The notes: generated by a model from the sequence alone, not told the origin. A DNA stretch of 64,000 nt from Halomonas cupida (GCF_900142755.1 NZ_FRCA01000006.1:1-64000); one strand, 5' to 3'. Counted from the first letter of the stretch, positions 25,612-35,213 are shown. Numbers and translations: made by a program.

Positions 25612-26847
25612 ATGCAAACCAACTTCAGCGACAGCCAGCGCCAGCAACCGCACATACGCCAGGCCGAGAAGGTTCTGCGTACCTGCGTACACTGTGGCTT
25701 CTGCAATGCCACCTGCCCCACCTATCAGTTGCTCGGGGACGAACGCGATGGGCCTCGCGGACGTATCTATCTGATGAAGGAGCTACTCGAGAGCCACGAC
25801 GACGATGACCAGATCACCGACGAGACGCGTCTGCACCTCGATCGATGCCTGACCTGCCGTAACTGTGAAACCACCTGCCCATCCGGCGTCGAGTATCACA
25901 AGCTGCTGGATATCGGCCGAGCCGAAATCGAGCGTCGTGCACCACGTTCGATGGCAGACAAGGCATTGCGCTTCAGCCTGCGCAAGGCGTTGGTCGAGCC
26001 GGCTCGCTTCAAGTCGTTGTTGGCCATGGGCCAGATATTCCGCCCGTTGGTACCAGGCGCGCTCAAGGACAAGATGCCAGCCCCTGCGGCGACTCCCGGA
26101 AAGCGCCCTGATGGACGTGGCCAGCCGCGCCAGATGCTGATTCTCGAAGGCTGCGTGCAGCCGGGACTATCCCCCAACACCAATGCCGCCACCGCCAGAG
26201 TGCTGGAACGCCTCGGTATCGGCCTGACACCAACACCCCAGGCCGGATGCTGCGGCGCCATCGACTACCACCTCAGCGCGCTGGAGGCTGGACGTGAGCG
26301 CGCACGCCGCAACATCGACGCCTGGCTGCCACAGCTTGAGGCGGGTTGCGAGGCCATCATCCAGACCGCCAGCGGTTGTGGTGCCTTCGTCAAGGAATAC
26401 GCCGAAATCCTCGCCGATGATCCGCAATATGCCGACAAGGCACGCCAGGTCAGCAACGCCACCCTGGATCTGGTCGAAGTGCTCAACAGGGAGGCTCTGG
26501 ACAGCCTGACCCTCAAGGCTGACCAGCGTCTCGCCTTCCACTGCCCCTGCACGCTTCAGCACGCCCAGCAACTGGGCGGTGCAGTAGAGCAGGTGCTCGA
26601 CAGATTAGGCTTCGAACTCACCCCGATACAGGATGCCCACCTGTGTTGCGGCTCTGCGGGTACCTATTCGATCACCCAGCCCCAGCTATCGAAGCAGCTG
26701 CGTGACAACAAGATGGCAGCGCTCGAGGCAGGCAAGCCCGAGATGATAGTGACCGCCAACATCGGCTGCCAGACGCATCTGGCCTCGGCCCGCCGGACAC
26801 CGGTACGTCACTGGATCGAGGTCGTGGATGAAGCGCTGGTCAGCTAG
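25612..26847 (+). CDS. glcF: Glycolate oxidase iron-sulfur subunit GlcF
   Basis: Protein of 411 residues. Two 4Fe-4S ferredoxin motifs are near the N-terminus (CVHCGFCNATCPTYQ and CLTCRNCETTCPSGVE). Two CCG domains follow (AGCCGAIDYH...SGCGAFVKEY and LCCGSAGTYS...NIGCQTHL). It passes electrons from the GlcDE flavins to the quinone pool. A 120-bp gap with no visible gene separates it from glcE, larger than expected for a tight operon. The upstream AGCACAAG gives only a weak ribosome-binding site. Confidence 0.95.
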   Translation: MQTNFSDSQRQQPHIRQAEKVLRTCVHCGFCNATCPTYQLLGDERDGPRGRIYLMKELLESHDDDDQITDETRLHLDRCLTCRNCETTCPSGVEYHKLLDIGRAEIERRAPRSMADKALRFSLRKALVEPARFKSLLAMGQIFRPLVPGALKDKMPAPAATPGKRPDGRGQPRQMLILEGCVQPGLSPNTNAATARVLERLGIGLTPTPQAGCCGAIDYHLSALEAGRERARRNIDAWLPQLEAGCEAIIQTASGCGAFVKEYAEILADDPQYADKARQVSNATLDLVEVLNREALDSLTLKADQRLAFHCPCTLQHAQQLGGAVEQVLDRLGFELTPIQDAHLCCGSAGTYSITQPQLSKQLRDNKMAALEAGKPEMIVTANIGCQTHLASARRTPVRHWIEVVDEALVS

Positions 26848-26979
26848 TCGGCTGTCGGAATTCAGCTTGCTGGCAGAGGTGCGACAGGACGCCACTGTGC
26901 ACAACCGGACAAAGAGTGACTAGACTGCAAATGCAGAAATAATTTCCATTAAACAATTCATGCTGCTGGAGACTCACCA

Positions 26980-27381
26980 ATGCCAACAAAATCCTACCTC
27001 GACCAACAACAGGTCAGCGCCATCCTCGATGCCGCCGAGCGCGAGGCACAAGGCAACAATTTCGCCGTTACCATTGCCGTAGCCGACGATGGTGGCTACC
27101 TGCTGGGCCTGCGCCGCCTGGACGGCGCGGCCCCCTTCAGCGCAGAAGTCGCGGCTGCCAAGGCCCGTGCCGCCGCTATCGGACGCAAGGAAACCCAGAT
27201 CTTCGAGGACATGATCAACAACGGACGTAACGCCTTTCTCTCCGCACCGATGCAAGGGCTGATGTCCGGCGGACTGCCGATTCGTATTGATGGCCAGGTG
27301 GCCGGCAGTGTCGGGGTCTCGGGCGTCAAGCCGGAGCAGGATATCCAGGTGGCCAGAGCCGGCGTTACCGCCGTCGCCTGA
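26980..27381 (+). CDS. glcG: GlcG family protein
   Basis: Protein of 133 residues in the GlcG/HbpS family: NNFAVTIAVADDGGYLLGLRRLDGA, AAAKARAAAIGRKET, SGGLPIRIDGQVAGSVGVSGVKPEQD. CTGGAG precedes the ATG. It closes the glcDEF-G run, 132 bp after glcF, and a strong terminator follows. Function in glycolate metabolism is not established in the family. The paralogue at 20349 suggests two separate dehydrogenase systems each with its own GlcG. Confidence 0.9.
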   Translation: MPTKSYLDQQQVSAILDAAEREAQGNNFAVTIAVADDGGYLLGLRRLDGAAPFSAEVAAAKARAAAIGRKETQIFEDMINNGRNAFLSAPMQGLMSGGLPIRIDGQVAGSVGVSGVKPEQDIQVARAGVTAVA

Positions 27382-27469
27382 TATTCTGTCCCACTAGTTT
27401 CTTCCACGACTTTCTCCCACGACTTTCTCCCACTACCCCCTCCCACCGTTTTCGACATACTCTGAACGC

Positions 27470-27512
27470 CCCCTCCTGGGTTGGACACTGATCCAGCCCA
27501 GGAGGGGTTTTT
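27470..27512 (+). terminator. Rho-independent terminator after glcG
   Basis: The 11-bp stem CCCCTCCTGGG/CCCAGGAGGGG encloses a smaller TGGA/TCCA helix and is followed by TTTTT. It ends the glc operon. The rest of 27382-27766 holds no gene I can support; it includes a short CCACGACTTTCT duplication before the stem and an AT-rich stretch at 27540-27640 likely containing the yegP promoter. Confidence 0.9.
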
Positions 27513-27766
27513 CATGGCAGTCTGCTGCATGGCTGCACTTTCCATGCAAGCCAAAATTATCTTTATAAACAGTCATATGAACTTAATCACCCGATGCATA
27601 AAGAATATCTTATGTGGTCAGAAAATATTCCCGAAAAAGTCACGAAACTGAACTAGCATGATCATCTGTAACAACTCACCTTTCCTTGGCCGCAGGCCAG
27701 GCCCATGAAGACACGCAGGCCCGGCTTGTTCACAGCCCCACGCGACAATCACAGGGAGTCAGCGAT

Positions 27767-28096
27767 ATGCCGGGTTATTACGAGTTGAAGAAGACCGATG
27801 CCGACAAGTACCACTTCACTCTCAAGTCGGGGAACCATCAGGTCATCCTCACCAGCCAGCAATACAAGACGCGCAAGTCTGCCGAGAACGGCATCGAGTC
27901 CTGTCGCAAGAACAGCGAGATTGACGAGCGTTTTGAGCGAAAAGCGGCGAAGAATGGACAGCCATACTTCAGCCTCAAGGCCAGCAATGGCCAGATCATC
28001 GGCAGCAGCGAGATGTACAACACTGAAGCTGCGCGCGACAAGGGGATCCAGTCGGTCAAGACCAACGGCCAGGCACCCACCAAGGTAAAGGAGTAG
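27767..28096 (+). CDS. yegP: YegP family (DUF1508) protein
   Basis: Protein of 109 residues built from two copies of the ~48-residue DUF1508 motif: YYELKKTDADKYHFTLKSGN...ILTSQQYKTRKSAENGIESC, then PYFSLKASNGQIIGSSEMYNTEAARDKGIQSV. This is the E. coli YegP architecture and length (110). The start at 27767 follows GGGAG at 8-nt spacing. The biochemical role is unknown; members are small and soluble. It converges on the nucleotidase gene with only 2 bp between stop codons. Confidence 0.9.
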   Translation: MPGYYELKKTDADKYHFTLKSGNHQVILTSQQYKTRKSAENGIESCRKNSEIDERFERKAAKNGQPYFSLKASNGQIIGSSEMYNTEAARDKGIQSVKTNGQAPTKVKE

Positions 28097-28098
28097 GA

Positions 28099-29055
28099 TC
28101 AGTCCTCCTCGCCTTCGGCCAGCGTCGGAGGCGAGTTCAGCCGTCCCACCGGCACATGTACGGAAGGCAGGATGTCGCTGGTATCCGTCAGATGGGACGA
28201 CTGATCATCAAAGAAGATATCGGGCTGGATGATACCGAGCACATGGTGCTTGGCAATGCCGCCGAGAAAATAGGCTTCATTGACCGTGACACCCCAGTCA
28301 CGCAGGGTATGCACAACGCGCTCATGAGCAGGCGCATTGCGCGCCGTGACGATCGACACCCTCATGCGCGGCTGATAGCCCCCTCCCGAGTCCCTGACAT
28401 GATCCTTCTCACGCTGCTGGACCACAGCCAGTCTGCGGATCAGATCCGCCAGTACCCCAGGCGCGGCAGGCTCTTCCGCATGCTCTCTCTCATGCTCGAG
28501 AAAGGCTTCCAGCCCCTGCTTCTGGAAGATCATCTCCGAGGCATCGCTGGCCAGCACGCCATCGAAATCAAAGGCGATATGCAACTCCTCGCGCTCATCG
28601 ACCAGCGGATTGCGTGAAGGCATGACCCGCCCCGCCGGATACCCCGCAGCAATGGCATGATCCACATCTTCCCGGTTGGCCGATAGAAACAGGCTGATGT
28701 TCAGCGCCGGAATGAAGCGATGAGGATAGCGGCCCTGCAGAAAGATGGCACGGGTGATGCCCAGTTGATGATGTTCGATGGAGCGCATCACGCGTAGCCC
28801 GGTATCGGGATCATTGCGTGACAGCAACACCACCTCGATCAACGGATCCTCGGGAGCCAACTCATTCAGCGACAACAGTTTGCGGATAAAGGCGAAAGCC
28901 ACTCCTGGCGCCAGTGTCTCACTCTCATGTTCCCGCTGATGGAGACGATAGGCCTCCTCCCCCTGCTCACGAAAGACACGGTCAGAGGCCGAGAGGTCGA
29001 ACAGCGCACTGGATGCCAGGCCGATTACCAGGCGATCAGCGAGTTCATAAGGCAT
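28099..29055 (-). CDS. 5'-nucleotidase family protein (PF06189 type)
   Basis: Protein of 318 residues of the bacterial/cytosolic 5'-nucleotidase family. Conserved blocks include SSALFDLSASDRVFREQGEEAYRLHQ, VVLLSRNDPDTGLRVMRSIEHH, FLSANREDVDHAI and the HAD-like HIAFDFDGVLASDASE. Others are VSIVTARNAPAHERV, EAYFLGG and DIFFDDQSSH. The predicted reaction is removal of phosphate from nucleoside 5'-monophosphates in the cytoplasm. It is a stand-alone gene between yegP (convergent) and the choline-sulfate regulator. Confidence 0.9.
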   Translation of the reverse strand: MPYELADRLVIGLASSALFDLSASDRVFREQGEEAYRLHQREHESETLAPGVAFAFIRKLLSLNELAPEDPLIEVVLLSRNDPDTGLRVMRSIEHHQLGITRAIFLQGRYPHRFIPALNISLFLSANREDVDHAIAAGYPAGRVMPSRNPLVDEREELHIAFDFDGVLASDASEMIFQKQGLEAFLEHEREHAEEPAAPGVLADLIRRLAVVQQREKDHVRDSGGGYQPRMRVSIVTARNAPAHERVVHTLRDWGVTVNEAYFLGGIAKHHVLGIIQPDIFFDDQSSHLTDTSDILPSVHVPVGRLNSPPTLAEGEED

Positions 29056-29104
29056 GGTCTTCTCTCCCTGTGATGCCGCATTGGTCCCATTTATCGCCTC
29101 GAAC

Positions 29105-30010
29105 TCAAGGCGTTATGCGCTCTCCGGCGATCCAGCTCAGAAAACGCTGCTTGGCGCGAGTGGGCGTCGCCGGATGCGTGTCGACAACGTCATAGCCCAG
29201 TTTCGTGGCAACACGGTGCCCCTCGACCTCGACCAGAAATCCCTGTGCAATGAGATCATCCACCAGTCCCTGCCATCCCAGAGCAATGCCCTGCCCGGCA
29301 ATCGCCGCCTGAATCAGCAACGTATAGTTGTCGAAGGTCAGCGCCGGAGTCGGATCCTTGCGCCCCTCGCCGAGGCGCTGGAAGAACGCAGGCCAATCCA
29401 GCCAGCGCTGCCCGGCATTGACACTCAACGCCAACAATGGCGCCTGCTGCAGAAGCTTCGACTCACTCGTGCCTTGCGCTTCCTGCAGCAGTGACGGACT
29501 GCACACCGGGAACACCTGCTCGCCCATCAGCCTGAGTCGTCCAGCCTGGTCAGGTTCGTTGCTGAACACAATAGCCACATCGGCGGCACTGTCACGCCAA
29601 CTGACATCACCATGGTTGGTCAGCAATTGTACGTCGATATCCGGGAACTCACGCCGGAAGCGTGGCAGACGCGGCAACAGCCAGTAGGAAGCTACCGAGA
29701 AGTCAGTCATCAAGGACAGGCTCGATTGCTGCCGTTGCTGCTGAATTCTCTCCAGTGCCTGCTCAATACGGCCGAACCCCTCCTCAACCCCGATCTGCAG
29801 AAGGACGCCCGCATCCGTCAGGCGCACTCCGCGATAGACCCGCTCGAAGAGCTTGACGCCCAGCACGTCCTCCAGCGCCTTGACGCTCTGACTGACCGCC
29901 GACTGTGTCGAACGCAGTTCACGCGCTGCAGCGGTGAAGCTCAAATGGCGGGCGGCAGCCTCGAACACCCAGAGCCCGTTGGGCGAGAGACGCTTCTGCT
30001 TCAACAGCAT
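29105..30010 (-). CDS. LysR family regulator of choline-sulfate use
   Basis: Protein of 301 residues, LysR type of the GcvA-like group. The helix-turn-helix is FEAAARHLSFTAAARELRSTQSAVSQSVKALEDVLGVKLFERV; the rest is a periplasmic-binding-like effector domain. It is divergent from betC across a 197-bp promoter region, the standard arrangement for choline-sulfatase regulators in proteobacteria. AAGGTG precedes the ATG. The inducer is presumably choline-O-sulfate or choline; this follows from context, not from residues I can see. Confidence 0.85.
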   Translation of the reverse strand: MLLKQKRLSPNGLWVFEAAARHLSFTAAARELRSTQSAVSQSVKALEDVLGVKLFERVYRGVRLTDAGVLLQIGVEEGFGRIEQALERIQQQRQQSSLSLMTDFSVASYWLLPRLPRFRREFPDIDVQLLTNHGDVSWRDSAADVAIVFSNEPDQAGRLRLMGEQVFPVCSPSLLQEAQGTSESKLLQQAPLLALSVNAGQRWLDWPAFFQRLGEGRKDPTPALTFDNYTLLIQAAIAGQGIALGWQGLVDDLIAQGFLVEVEGHRVATKLGYDVVDTHPATPTRAKQRFLSWIAGERITP

Positions 30011-30207
30011 TAACTCACCTTATGTCAGTCATTAAAAAACAGGGAATTTACAGCAGTACAGATTAGCTAGAAGAATGTAATACCGCATCCCTCAGAGAGC
30101 GGATGGACGTCGGTAACCGAGTCGCTCAGCCCGAAGACCCTGCCGGACCGACACAAGCGCATCAGCACAGGGCCTGTTGACGAGCCCAACCACCCGAGGA
30201 GTAATGC

Positions 30208-31725
30208 ATGACTTCACGACCTCACATCCTGTTTCTCATGGCCGATCAACTGGCAGCATCCAGCCTGCCATTTCACGGCCATCCTCTGGTCAAGACGCCC
30301 AATCTGTCGCGCCTTGCCGAGCAGGGCGTGGTGTTTGATTCGGCCTACTGCAACAGCCCCTTGTGCGCGCCCTCACGCTTTGCCTTGATGACCGGCCGTC
30401 TGCCGTCACGCACGGGAGGCTTCGACAATGCCGCCGACCTGCCGGCAGATACTCCAACCTTTGCGCACTACCTGCGGGATGCCGGCTACACAACCGCGCT
30501 ATCCGGCAAGATGCACTTCTGCGGACCGGATCAGTTGCATGGTTTCGAGCGCCGGCTGACCAGCGACATCTACCCCGCGGATTATGGCTGGTATGTGGAT
30601 TGGGACCACCCGGAAGAGCGTCCGAGTTATTACCACAACATGTCCTCGGTACAACAGGCCGGCCCTTGCGTACGTTCCAACCAGCTCGACTTCGATGATG
30701 AAGTGACCTTTCAGGCGCGTCGTTTCCTGCATGACTATGCGCGCAGCAAGGAAACCCGTCCCTTCTGCCTGACGGTATCACTGACTCACCCCCACGACCC
30801 CTACACCATTCCGCGTAAATGGTGGGATCGCTACGATCATGACGCCATCGACATGCCATCGCTGAGCTGGCAGCAGGTGCCCCATGACCCGCATTCCGAG
30901 CGACTGCGCCATGTCTATCAGCTCGACGCCAACACGCTGAACGACGAGCAGATCCGCAATGCCCGGCACGCCTACTACGGAGCCATCAGCTATGTCGATG
31001 ACCAGTTGGGGGCAGTGCTCGAGGCGCTGGAAGAAAGCGGCCTGGCCGAGGACACGATTGTGGTGTTCTCCGGTGACCATGGTGACATGCTGGGTGAGCG
31101 CGGCCTCTGGTACAAGATGAGCTGGTTCGAGGACTCCGCCCGGGTGCCGATGATCGTTCATGCCCCGGGGCGCTTCAGCCCCCACCGCGTCTCACAGTCC
31201 GTCTCCACTCTCGACCTGCTGCCGACATTCGTCGAGCTGACCCACCCGCAGGGCGCTCCTGATTATCCGGTACCGATTGATGGGCACAGTCTGCTGCCAC
31301 ACCTGACAGGCTCGGGCGGCCACGATGAGGTCATTGGCGAGTACATGGCCGAAGGAGCCATCGCACCGCTGATCATGATTCGTCGTGGTGAATACAAGTA
31401 TGTGCATTCTCCCTGCGACCCGGATCAGCTCTTCAATCTCGCCGATGACCCACAGGAACTCGACAATCTCGCAGAGCAGCCGGCCCAGGCCGAGCGCGTA
31501 GCGGCATTCCGCCGCGAAGTCGAACAACGCTGGGATCTCGACGCTCTACACCAGCAGGTACTGGAAAGCCAGCGTCGACGGAGGATGATCGCCCGTGCCC
31601 TGAGTCGCGGAGAGGTCAAGGCCTGGGACCACCAACCGTTCGTTGATGCCAGCACTCAGTACATGCGCAACACCATCGATCTCGATGACCTGGAGAAACG
31701 CGCGCGCTTCCCGCAGGTTGAGTGA
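30208..31725 (+). CDS. betC: Choline-sulfatase BetC
   Basis: Protein of 505 residues. The type I sulfatase signature CAPSR places the formylglycine cysteine at C53. Metal ligands are visible in LFLMADQLA and VVFSGDHGDMLGERGLWYKMSWFEDSARVP. The C-terminus with DLDALHQQVLESQRRRRMIARAL and AWDHQPFVDASTQYMRN is specific to choline sulfatases. It hydrolyses choline-O-sulfate to choline and sulfate in the cytoplasm, feeding glycine-betaine synthesis. GAGGAG lies upstream. The BCCT transporter downstream likely brings in the substrate or choline. betIBA are not in the window. Confidence 0.95.
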   Translation: MTSRPHILFLMADQLAASSLPFHGHPLVKTPNLSRLAEQGVVFDSAYCNSPLCAPSRFALMTGRLPSRTGGFDNAADLPADTPTFAHYLRDAGYTTALSGKMHFCGPDQLHGFERRLTSDIYPADYGWYVDWDHPEERPSYYHNMSSVQQAGPCVRSNQLDFDDEVTFQARRFLHDYARSKETRPFCLTVSLTHPHDPYTIPRKWWDRYDHDAIDMPSLSWQQVPHDPHSERLRHVYQLDANTLNDEQIRNARHAYYGAISYVDDQLGAVLEALEESGLAEDTIVVFSGDHGDMLGERGLWYKMSWFEDSARVPMIVHAPGRFSPHRVSQSVSTLDLLPTFVELTHPQGAPDYPVPIDGHSLLPHLTGSGGHDEVIGEYMAEGAIAPLIMIRRGEYKYVHSPCDPDQLFNLADDPQELDNLAEQPAQAERVAAFRREVEQRWDLDALHQQVLESQRRRRMIARALSRGEVKAWDHQPFVDASTQYMRNTIDLDDLEKRARFPQVE

Positions 31726-31740
31726 AGTCATCAACCCGGC

Positions 31741-31900
31741 AAGCTCTGGTGTCGGGTTGATCGCAGCACAGGGAAGTGTCGCCATCGGCCACCAGGCCGA
31801 GGCGTGCCCTTGCCACACCAGCAGACCCTCGCATCTGCGCCAGTGTGGCAAGGGTGACAATAAAATCGATCAGGGTAACCCGTTTGATTGCCACGTTAAT
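31741..31900 (+). repeat. 160-bp structured intergenic repeat, copy A
   Basis: This copy is about 79% identical to copy B (62005-62164, opposite strand). It lies in the betC-BCCT gap, ending 38 bp before the BCCT start. Predicted elements on this strand are a CGGCC-ACCA-GGCCG hairpin, then a long hairpin with arms CCCTTGCCACAC/GTGTGGCAAGGG and an inner GCAGA/TCTGC helix. The outer arms differ in copy B, yet seven outer pairs (CCGCACC/GGTGCGG) persist there; the loop GCATCTGCGCCAG is conserved. The 34 or so differences fall about evenly on the three codon positions of the only long frame, so coding is unlikely. Confidence 0.75.
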
Positions 31901-31938
31901 GAGACATGCTCCCCTGACAACAACAATACGAGGTAGCC

Positions 31939-34002
31939 ATGACCGTTTCCGATAGAGATGCCCAACCGGGCAATCGCCTCAACAGTGCCGTGTTCCACGG
32001 CTCTGTTGCCGGCATTGTGGTGTTCCTGGCCTATACCATGCTGTTCACCGAACATGCCACGGCCTTCTTCAATGCCGGTCTCAACTGGATCGGCAACACC
32101 TTCGGCTGGTACTACATGCTGGCCGTTGCCGCCTACCTGGTGTTCGTGATCGTCATCGGGTTGTCGCGCTTCGGGCGCATTCGACTTGGCCCGGACCACT
32201 CACGGCCGGAGTTCTCGCTACTCTCCTGGTCGGCGATGCTGTTCGCCGCAGGCCTGGGTGGTGCGATCCTGTTCTTCGTGGTCTCCGAACCGCTGACCCA
32301 TTATCTCAACCCCCCTTTCGCTGAAGCCTCCACCGAGGCCGCGCGACGCCATGCCGTAGTACAGACCTACTTTCACTGGGGCATGTCCGGCTGGGGGCTC
32401 TACGTGTTGATGGGAATGGCGCTGGCCTATTTCAGTTATCGCCACCGCCTGCCGTTGGCGATCCGCTCCACGCTTTACCCACTGCTCGGCCAGCGTATCC
32501 ATGGACCGATCGGTAATGCCGTCGATATCGCCGCCGTGCTGGCTACTGTGTTCGGTATCGCCACCGCTCTGGGGATCGGCGTGATTCAGATGAACTATGG
32601 CCTGACCTGGCTGTTCGGGGTCCCGGAAGGACTGGCTGCGCAGAGCGGTCTGATTGTGCTGGTGGTGGTCATGGCCACTCTATCGGTGGTCAGCGGGGTC
32701 GACCGCGGTATTCGCATGCTGTCCGAGTTCAATCTCTACCTGGTCGGCGCGCTTGTACTGTTCGTGCTCTTTCAGGGCGATACGCTCAAGGGCCTCAACC
32801 AGTTGGTGCAGAATGTCGGAGACTACCTGGTGAGCCTGCCGGGAATGTCTTTCCACACCTACGCCTACGATGATGACAAGAGCGGTTGGTTCAGCGCCTG
32901 GACCGTGTTCTTCTGGGGCTGGTGGATTGCCTGGGCCCCCTTCGTCGGACTGTTTCTCGCGCGTATCTCGCGGGGGCGTACCATTCGCCAGTTCGTTGCC
33001 GGAGCGCTGTTCATTCCGCTGATCTTTGTCATGATCATGATGTCGGTGTTCGGCAATAGCGGGATCAATATGGTTGATCAGGGCCTTGTCGAACTCGGCG
33101 AGCAAGCGATCAACATGCCCCAGGCAACCATCTATACCTTTCTCGAGCAACTTCCCTGGGTCAAGCTCACCGCCAGCCTGGTGACATTGCTCAGCATCGT
33201 GTTCTTCGTCACGTCCGCCGACTCCGGTGCTCTGGTGTTGTCGAACTTCACCTATCTGCTGCGCGACGTGAACCACGATGCCCCTATCCCGCTACGCATC
33301 TTCTGGTCGGCGGTGATCGGCCTGATCACTCTGGCGCTGCTGATGAGCGGAGGTCTACGCACCCTGCAGAGTGCCGTGGTAATCACCGCCCTGCCGTTCT
33401 CGTTGGTCATATTCATGACCATGTTCGCGCTGGTTCGCTCACTGAAGAGCGAAGCCAGCAAAGCCGACAGCCGGCTGCATATTGCCTCTCATCAGGCATC
33501 ACGCAGTGACTGGCGCGAGCGTCTCGACCGCACCCTGGACGCCTCCACTCGCAACGGCGCCGAGGCCACCCTCCAGTACGCCATTCGCCCGGCACTGGCC
33601 GAGTTCGCCGAGGAGATGCGCAACCGCGGTATGGAGGCCGCTCTCGAGGAAGGTGAACAGTCGGACCACCAGCCAGCCTGCCCCACGCTACGTGTCGACT
33701 TCGAGGGAGCACCGCCCTTCATCTATGCCGTCAAACCGCTAAGCATGAAGCCACCAAGTTTCCTGCCCGCTGATGATGACTACTATCTGCGACTCGACGT
33801 ACACCTCAGCGAAGGCGGCATCGGCCAGGACCTGAATGGCTATACGCGCCAGGAAGTGCTGCATGACATTCTCAATGAATATCAGCGTCACCTGCACTTC
33901 CTCACCGATCAGCAGGATCAACTGGAGACGCTGCCGGGCATGGCTCACCTGGGACAACCCGAGCCAGCGGAAGAGGCGCCCTCAGCGCCAGTGAAGATGT
34001 AG
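31939..34002 (+). CDS. BCCT family transporter (BetT-like, long C-terminal tail)
   Basis: Protein of 687 residues with 12 membrane segments. It carries the BCCT signature region AWTVFFWGWWIAWAPFVGLFLARISRGRTIRQFV. Other features are FSLLSWSAMLFAAGLGGAILFFVVSEPLTHY and TYFHWGMSGWGLYVLMGMALAYF. After about residue 500 a ~180-residue cytoplasmic tail follows, as in BetT-type choline carriers, where the tail senses osmotic stress. The probable substrate is choline, choline-O-sulfate or glycine betaine, sodium- or proton-driven. Position right after betC supports choline-sulfate supply. ACGAGGTAGCC lies before the ATG. Confidence 0.92.
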   Translation: MTVSDRDAQPGNRLNSAVFHGSVAGIVVFLAYTMLFTEHATAFFNAGLNWIGNTFGWYYMLAVAAYLVFVIVIGLSRFGRIRLGPDHSRPEFSLLSWSAMLFAAGLGGAILFFVVSEPLTHYLNPPFAEASTEAARRHAVVQTYFHWGMSGWGLYVLMGMALAYFSYRHRLPLAIRSTLYPLLGQRIHGPIGNAVDIAAVLATVFGIATALGIGVIQMNYGLTWLFGVPEGLAAQSGLIVLVVVMATLSVVSGVDRGIRMLSEFNLYLVGALVLFVLFQGDTLKGLNQLVQNVGDYLVSLPGMSFHTYAYDDDKSGWFSAWTVFFWGWWIAWAPFVGLFLARISRGRTIRQFVAGALFIPLIFVMIMMSVFGNSGINMVDQGLVELGEQAINMPQATIYTFLEQLPWVKLTASLVTLLSIVFFVTSADSGALVLSNFTYLLRDVNHDAPIPLRIFWSAVIGLITLALLMSGGLRTLQSAVVITALPFSLVIFMTMFALVRSLKSEASKADSRLHIASHQASRSDWRERLDRTLDASTRNGAEATLQYAIRPALAEFAEEMRNRGMEAALEEGEQSDHQPACPTLRVDFEGAPPFIYAVKPLSMKPPSFLPADDDYYLRLDVHLSEGGIGQDLNGYTRQEVLHDILNEYQRHLHFLTDQQDQLETLPGMAHLGQPEPAEEAPSAPVKM

Positions 34003-34085
34003 GGCATCCAGCTGCGAGCTTCGAGCCGCGAGCCACGAGCTCGCTCCGTGCCAAACTGGCAATTCCACGCCTTTCTTCGGGAACC

Positions 34086-34266
34086 GGGGTTCGGGGTTCG
34101 GGGTTCGGGGTTCGGGGTTCAAGCTCGAGCGTAGCGTACTCGTAGCTCGTCGCTCGTAGCTGGGGTCCATGCTCGAGCGTAGCGTACTCGAAGCTCGCAG
34201 CTCGTAGCTGGGGTCCATGCTCGAGCGTAGCGTACTCGAAGCTCGCCGCTCGTGGCTGGGGTCCCG
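34086..34266. repeat. GGGGTTC heptads plus three 48-bp tandem repeats
   Basis: Five perfect GGGGTTC units (34086-34120) are followed by three copies of a 48-bp unit starting at 34123, 34171 and 34219. Each unit begins GCTCGAGCGTAGCGTACTCG and ends GCTGGGGTCCAT or similar. The 34003-34085 stretch before them is made of short degenerate CGAGCTTCGAGC strings. A related array is at 42390-42661. This fills the 305-bp gap between the BCCT and EamA genes; I see no gene in it. Confidence 0.9.
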
Positions 34267-34307
34267 TATGATGGCTTCTGCTTCCATCATGGCTACAGGG
34301 ATGTCTC

Positions 34308-35213
34308 ATGCCTCCTCTTGCGCTACTGGCACCGCTTGGTGCGGTGCTGATCTGGTCCGGCAACATGACCATCAACCAGTTGGCGGTAGATACCATTGCG
34401 CCGAGCAGTATCGCCTTTCTGCGTTGGGTACTGGCCCTGCTGGTGTTGACGCCTTTCGTGCTACCTCGAGTCTGGCAGGAGCGCCGTGAGGTTCGCCGTC
34501 AGTGGTGGCGGCTGGCCATTCTGGGGCTACTCGGCATGGCCCTTTGGCAGGGACTGGCCTATATGGCAGCCGCGACTACCAGTGCCACCAACATGGGGAT
34601 TCTGGCAGCGATGGTTCCACTGTTGACCATTCTGATCAGTGCTCTGGTGCTGCGTGAGGCCCCTACCTGGGGTGGTATCATCGGCGGGATCGTGGCGCTG
34701 GCAGGCGTGCTGTGGCTGCTCAGTCGAGGCAACCTCGGTGCCATGAGCCGCCTGGAGGTGGCCAGTGGGGACGGCCTGATGGTGGTGGCAGCGATCTGCT
34801 ACGCCCTGTATGGCGTGATGCTCAAGCGCTGGGCCATGCCCCTTTCTCCCTGGGTCATGCTGTACATGCAGGCAGTCTTTGCGACACTGCTGCTGTTGCC
34901 GGGTTACCTGTCGGGACCGATGACGCCCATCAGTTCGGCCAATATCGGCCTTATCCTGTATGCCGGTATTCCAGCTTCGATCATTACCACCTACCTATGG
35001 ATGACCGCCATTCGGCACCTCGGTGCCAGCCGCTCGAGTATTTTCATCAACCTGATGCCAGTATTCAGTGCCTTGATCGCCATGCTGTGGCTGGACGAAC
35101 GTCTAGCGGCCCATCACCTGAGCGGTGGTGTGCTGGTGCTGTGTGGTGTCCTGCTGGCACAGTTGGTCAATCGTCCACTGACACGATCGCCGACCCATTC
35201 CTGTGCTGAATGA
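34308..35213 (+). CDS. EamA/DMT family transporter
   Basis: Protein of 301 residues with ten predicted membrane helices in two EamA halves: PLGAVLIWSGNMTINQLA...SIAFLRWVLALLVL and DGLMVVAAICYALYGVMLKRWA...SSIFINLMPVFSALIAMLWLDERL. Drug/metabolite-type carriers of this family export amino acids or metabolites; the substrate is unknown. AGGGA lies 6 nt before the ATG. The upstream region is a repeat array, so the promoter is probably within or near it. Confidence 0.88.
   Translation: MPPLALLAPLGAVLIWSGNMTINQLAVDTIAPSSIAFLRWVLALLVLTPFVLPRVWQERREVRRQWWRLAILGLLGMALWQGLAYMAAATTSATNMGILAAMVPLLTILISALVLREAPTWGGIIGGIVALAGVLWLLSRGNLGAMSRLEVASGDGLMVVAAICYALYGVMLKRWAMPLSPWVMLYMQAVFATLLLLPGYLSGPMTPISSANIGLILYAGIPASIITTYLWMTAIRHLGASRSSIFINLMPVFSALIAMLWLDERLAAHHLSGGVLVLCGVLLAQLVNRPLTRSPTHSCAE

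Noticed and set aside
34086-34266. CRISPR-like array
   Set aside because: Units are contiguous with no unique spacers and no cas genes nearby; these are ordinary tandem repeats.
33902-34396. Minus-strand frame with repeated EYATLEHGPQLRAASF units
   Set aside because: It is a translation of the 48-bp intergenic repeat (48 is divisible by 3), with no gene-like start; the same string in another frame is equally open.
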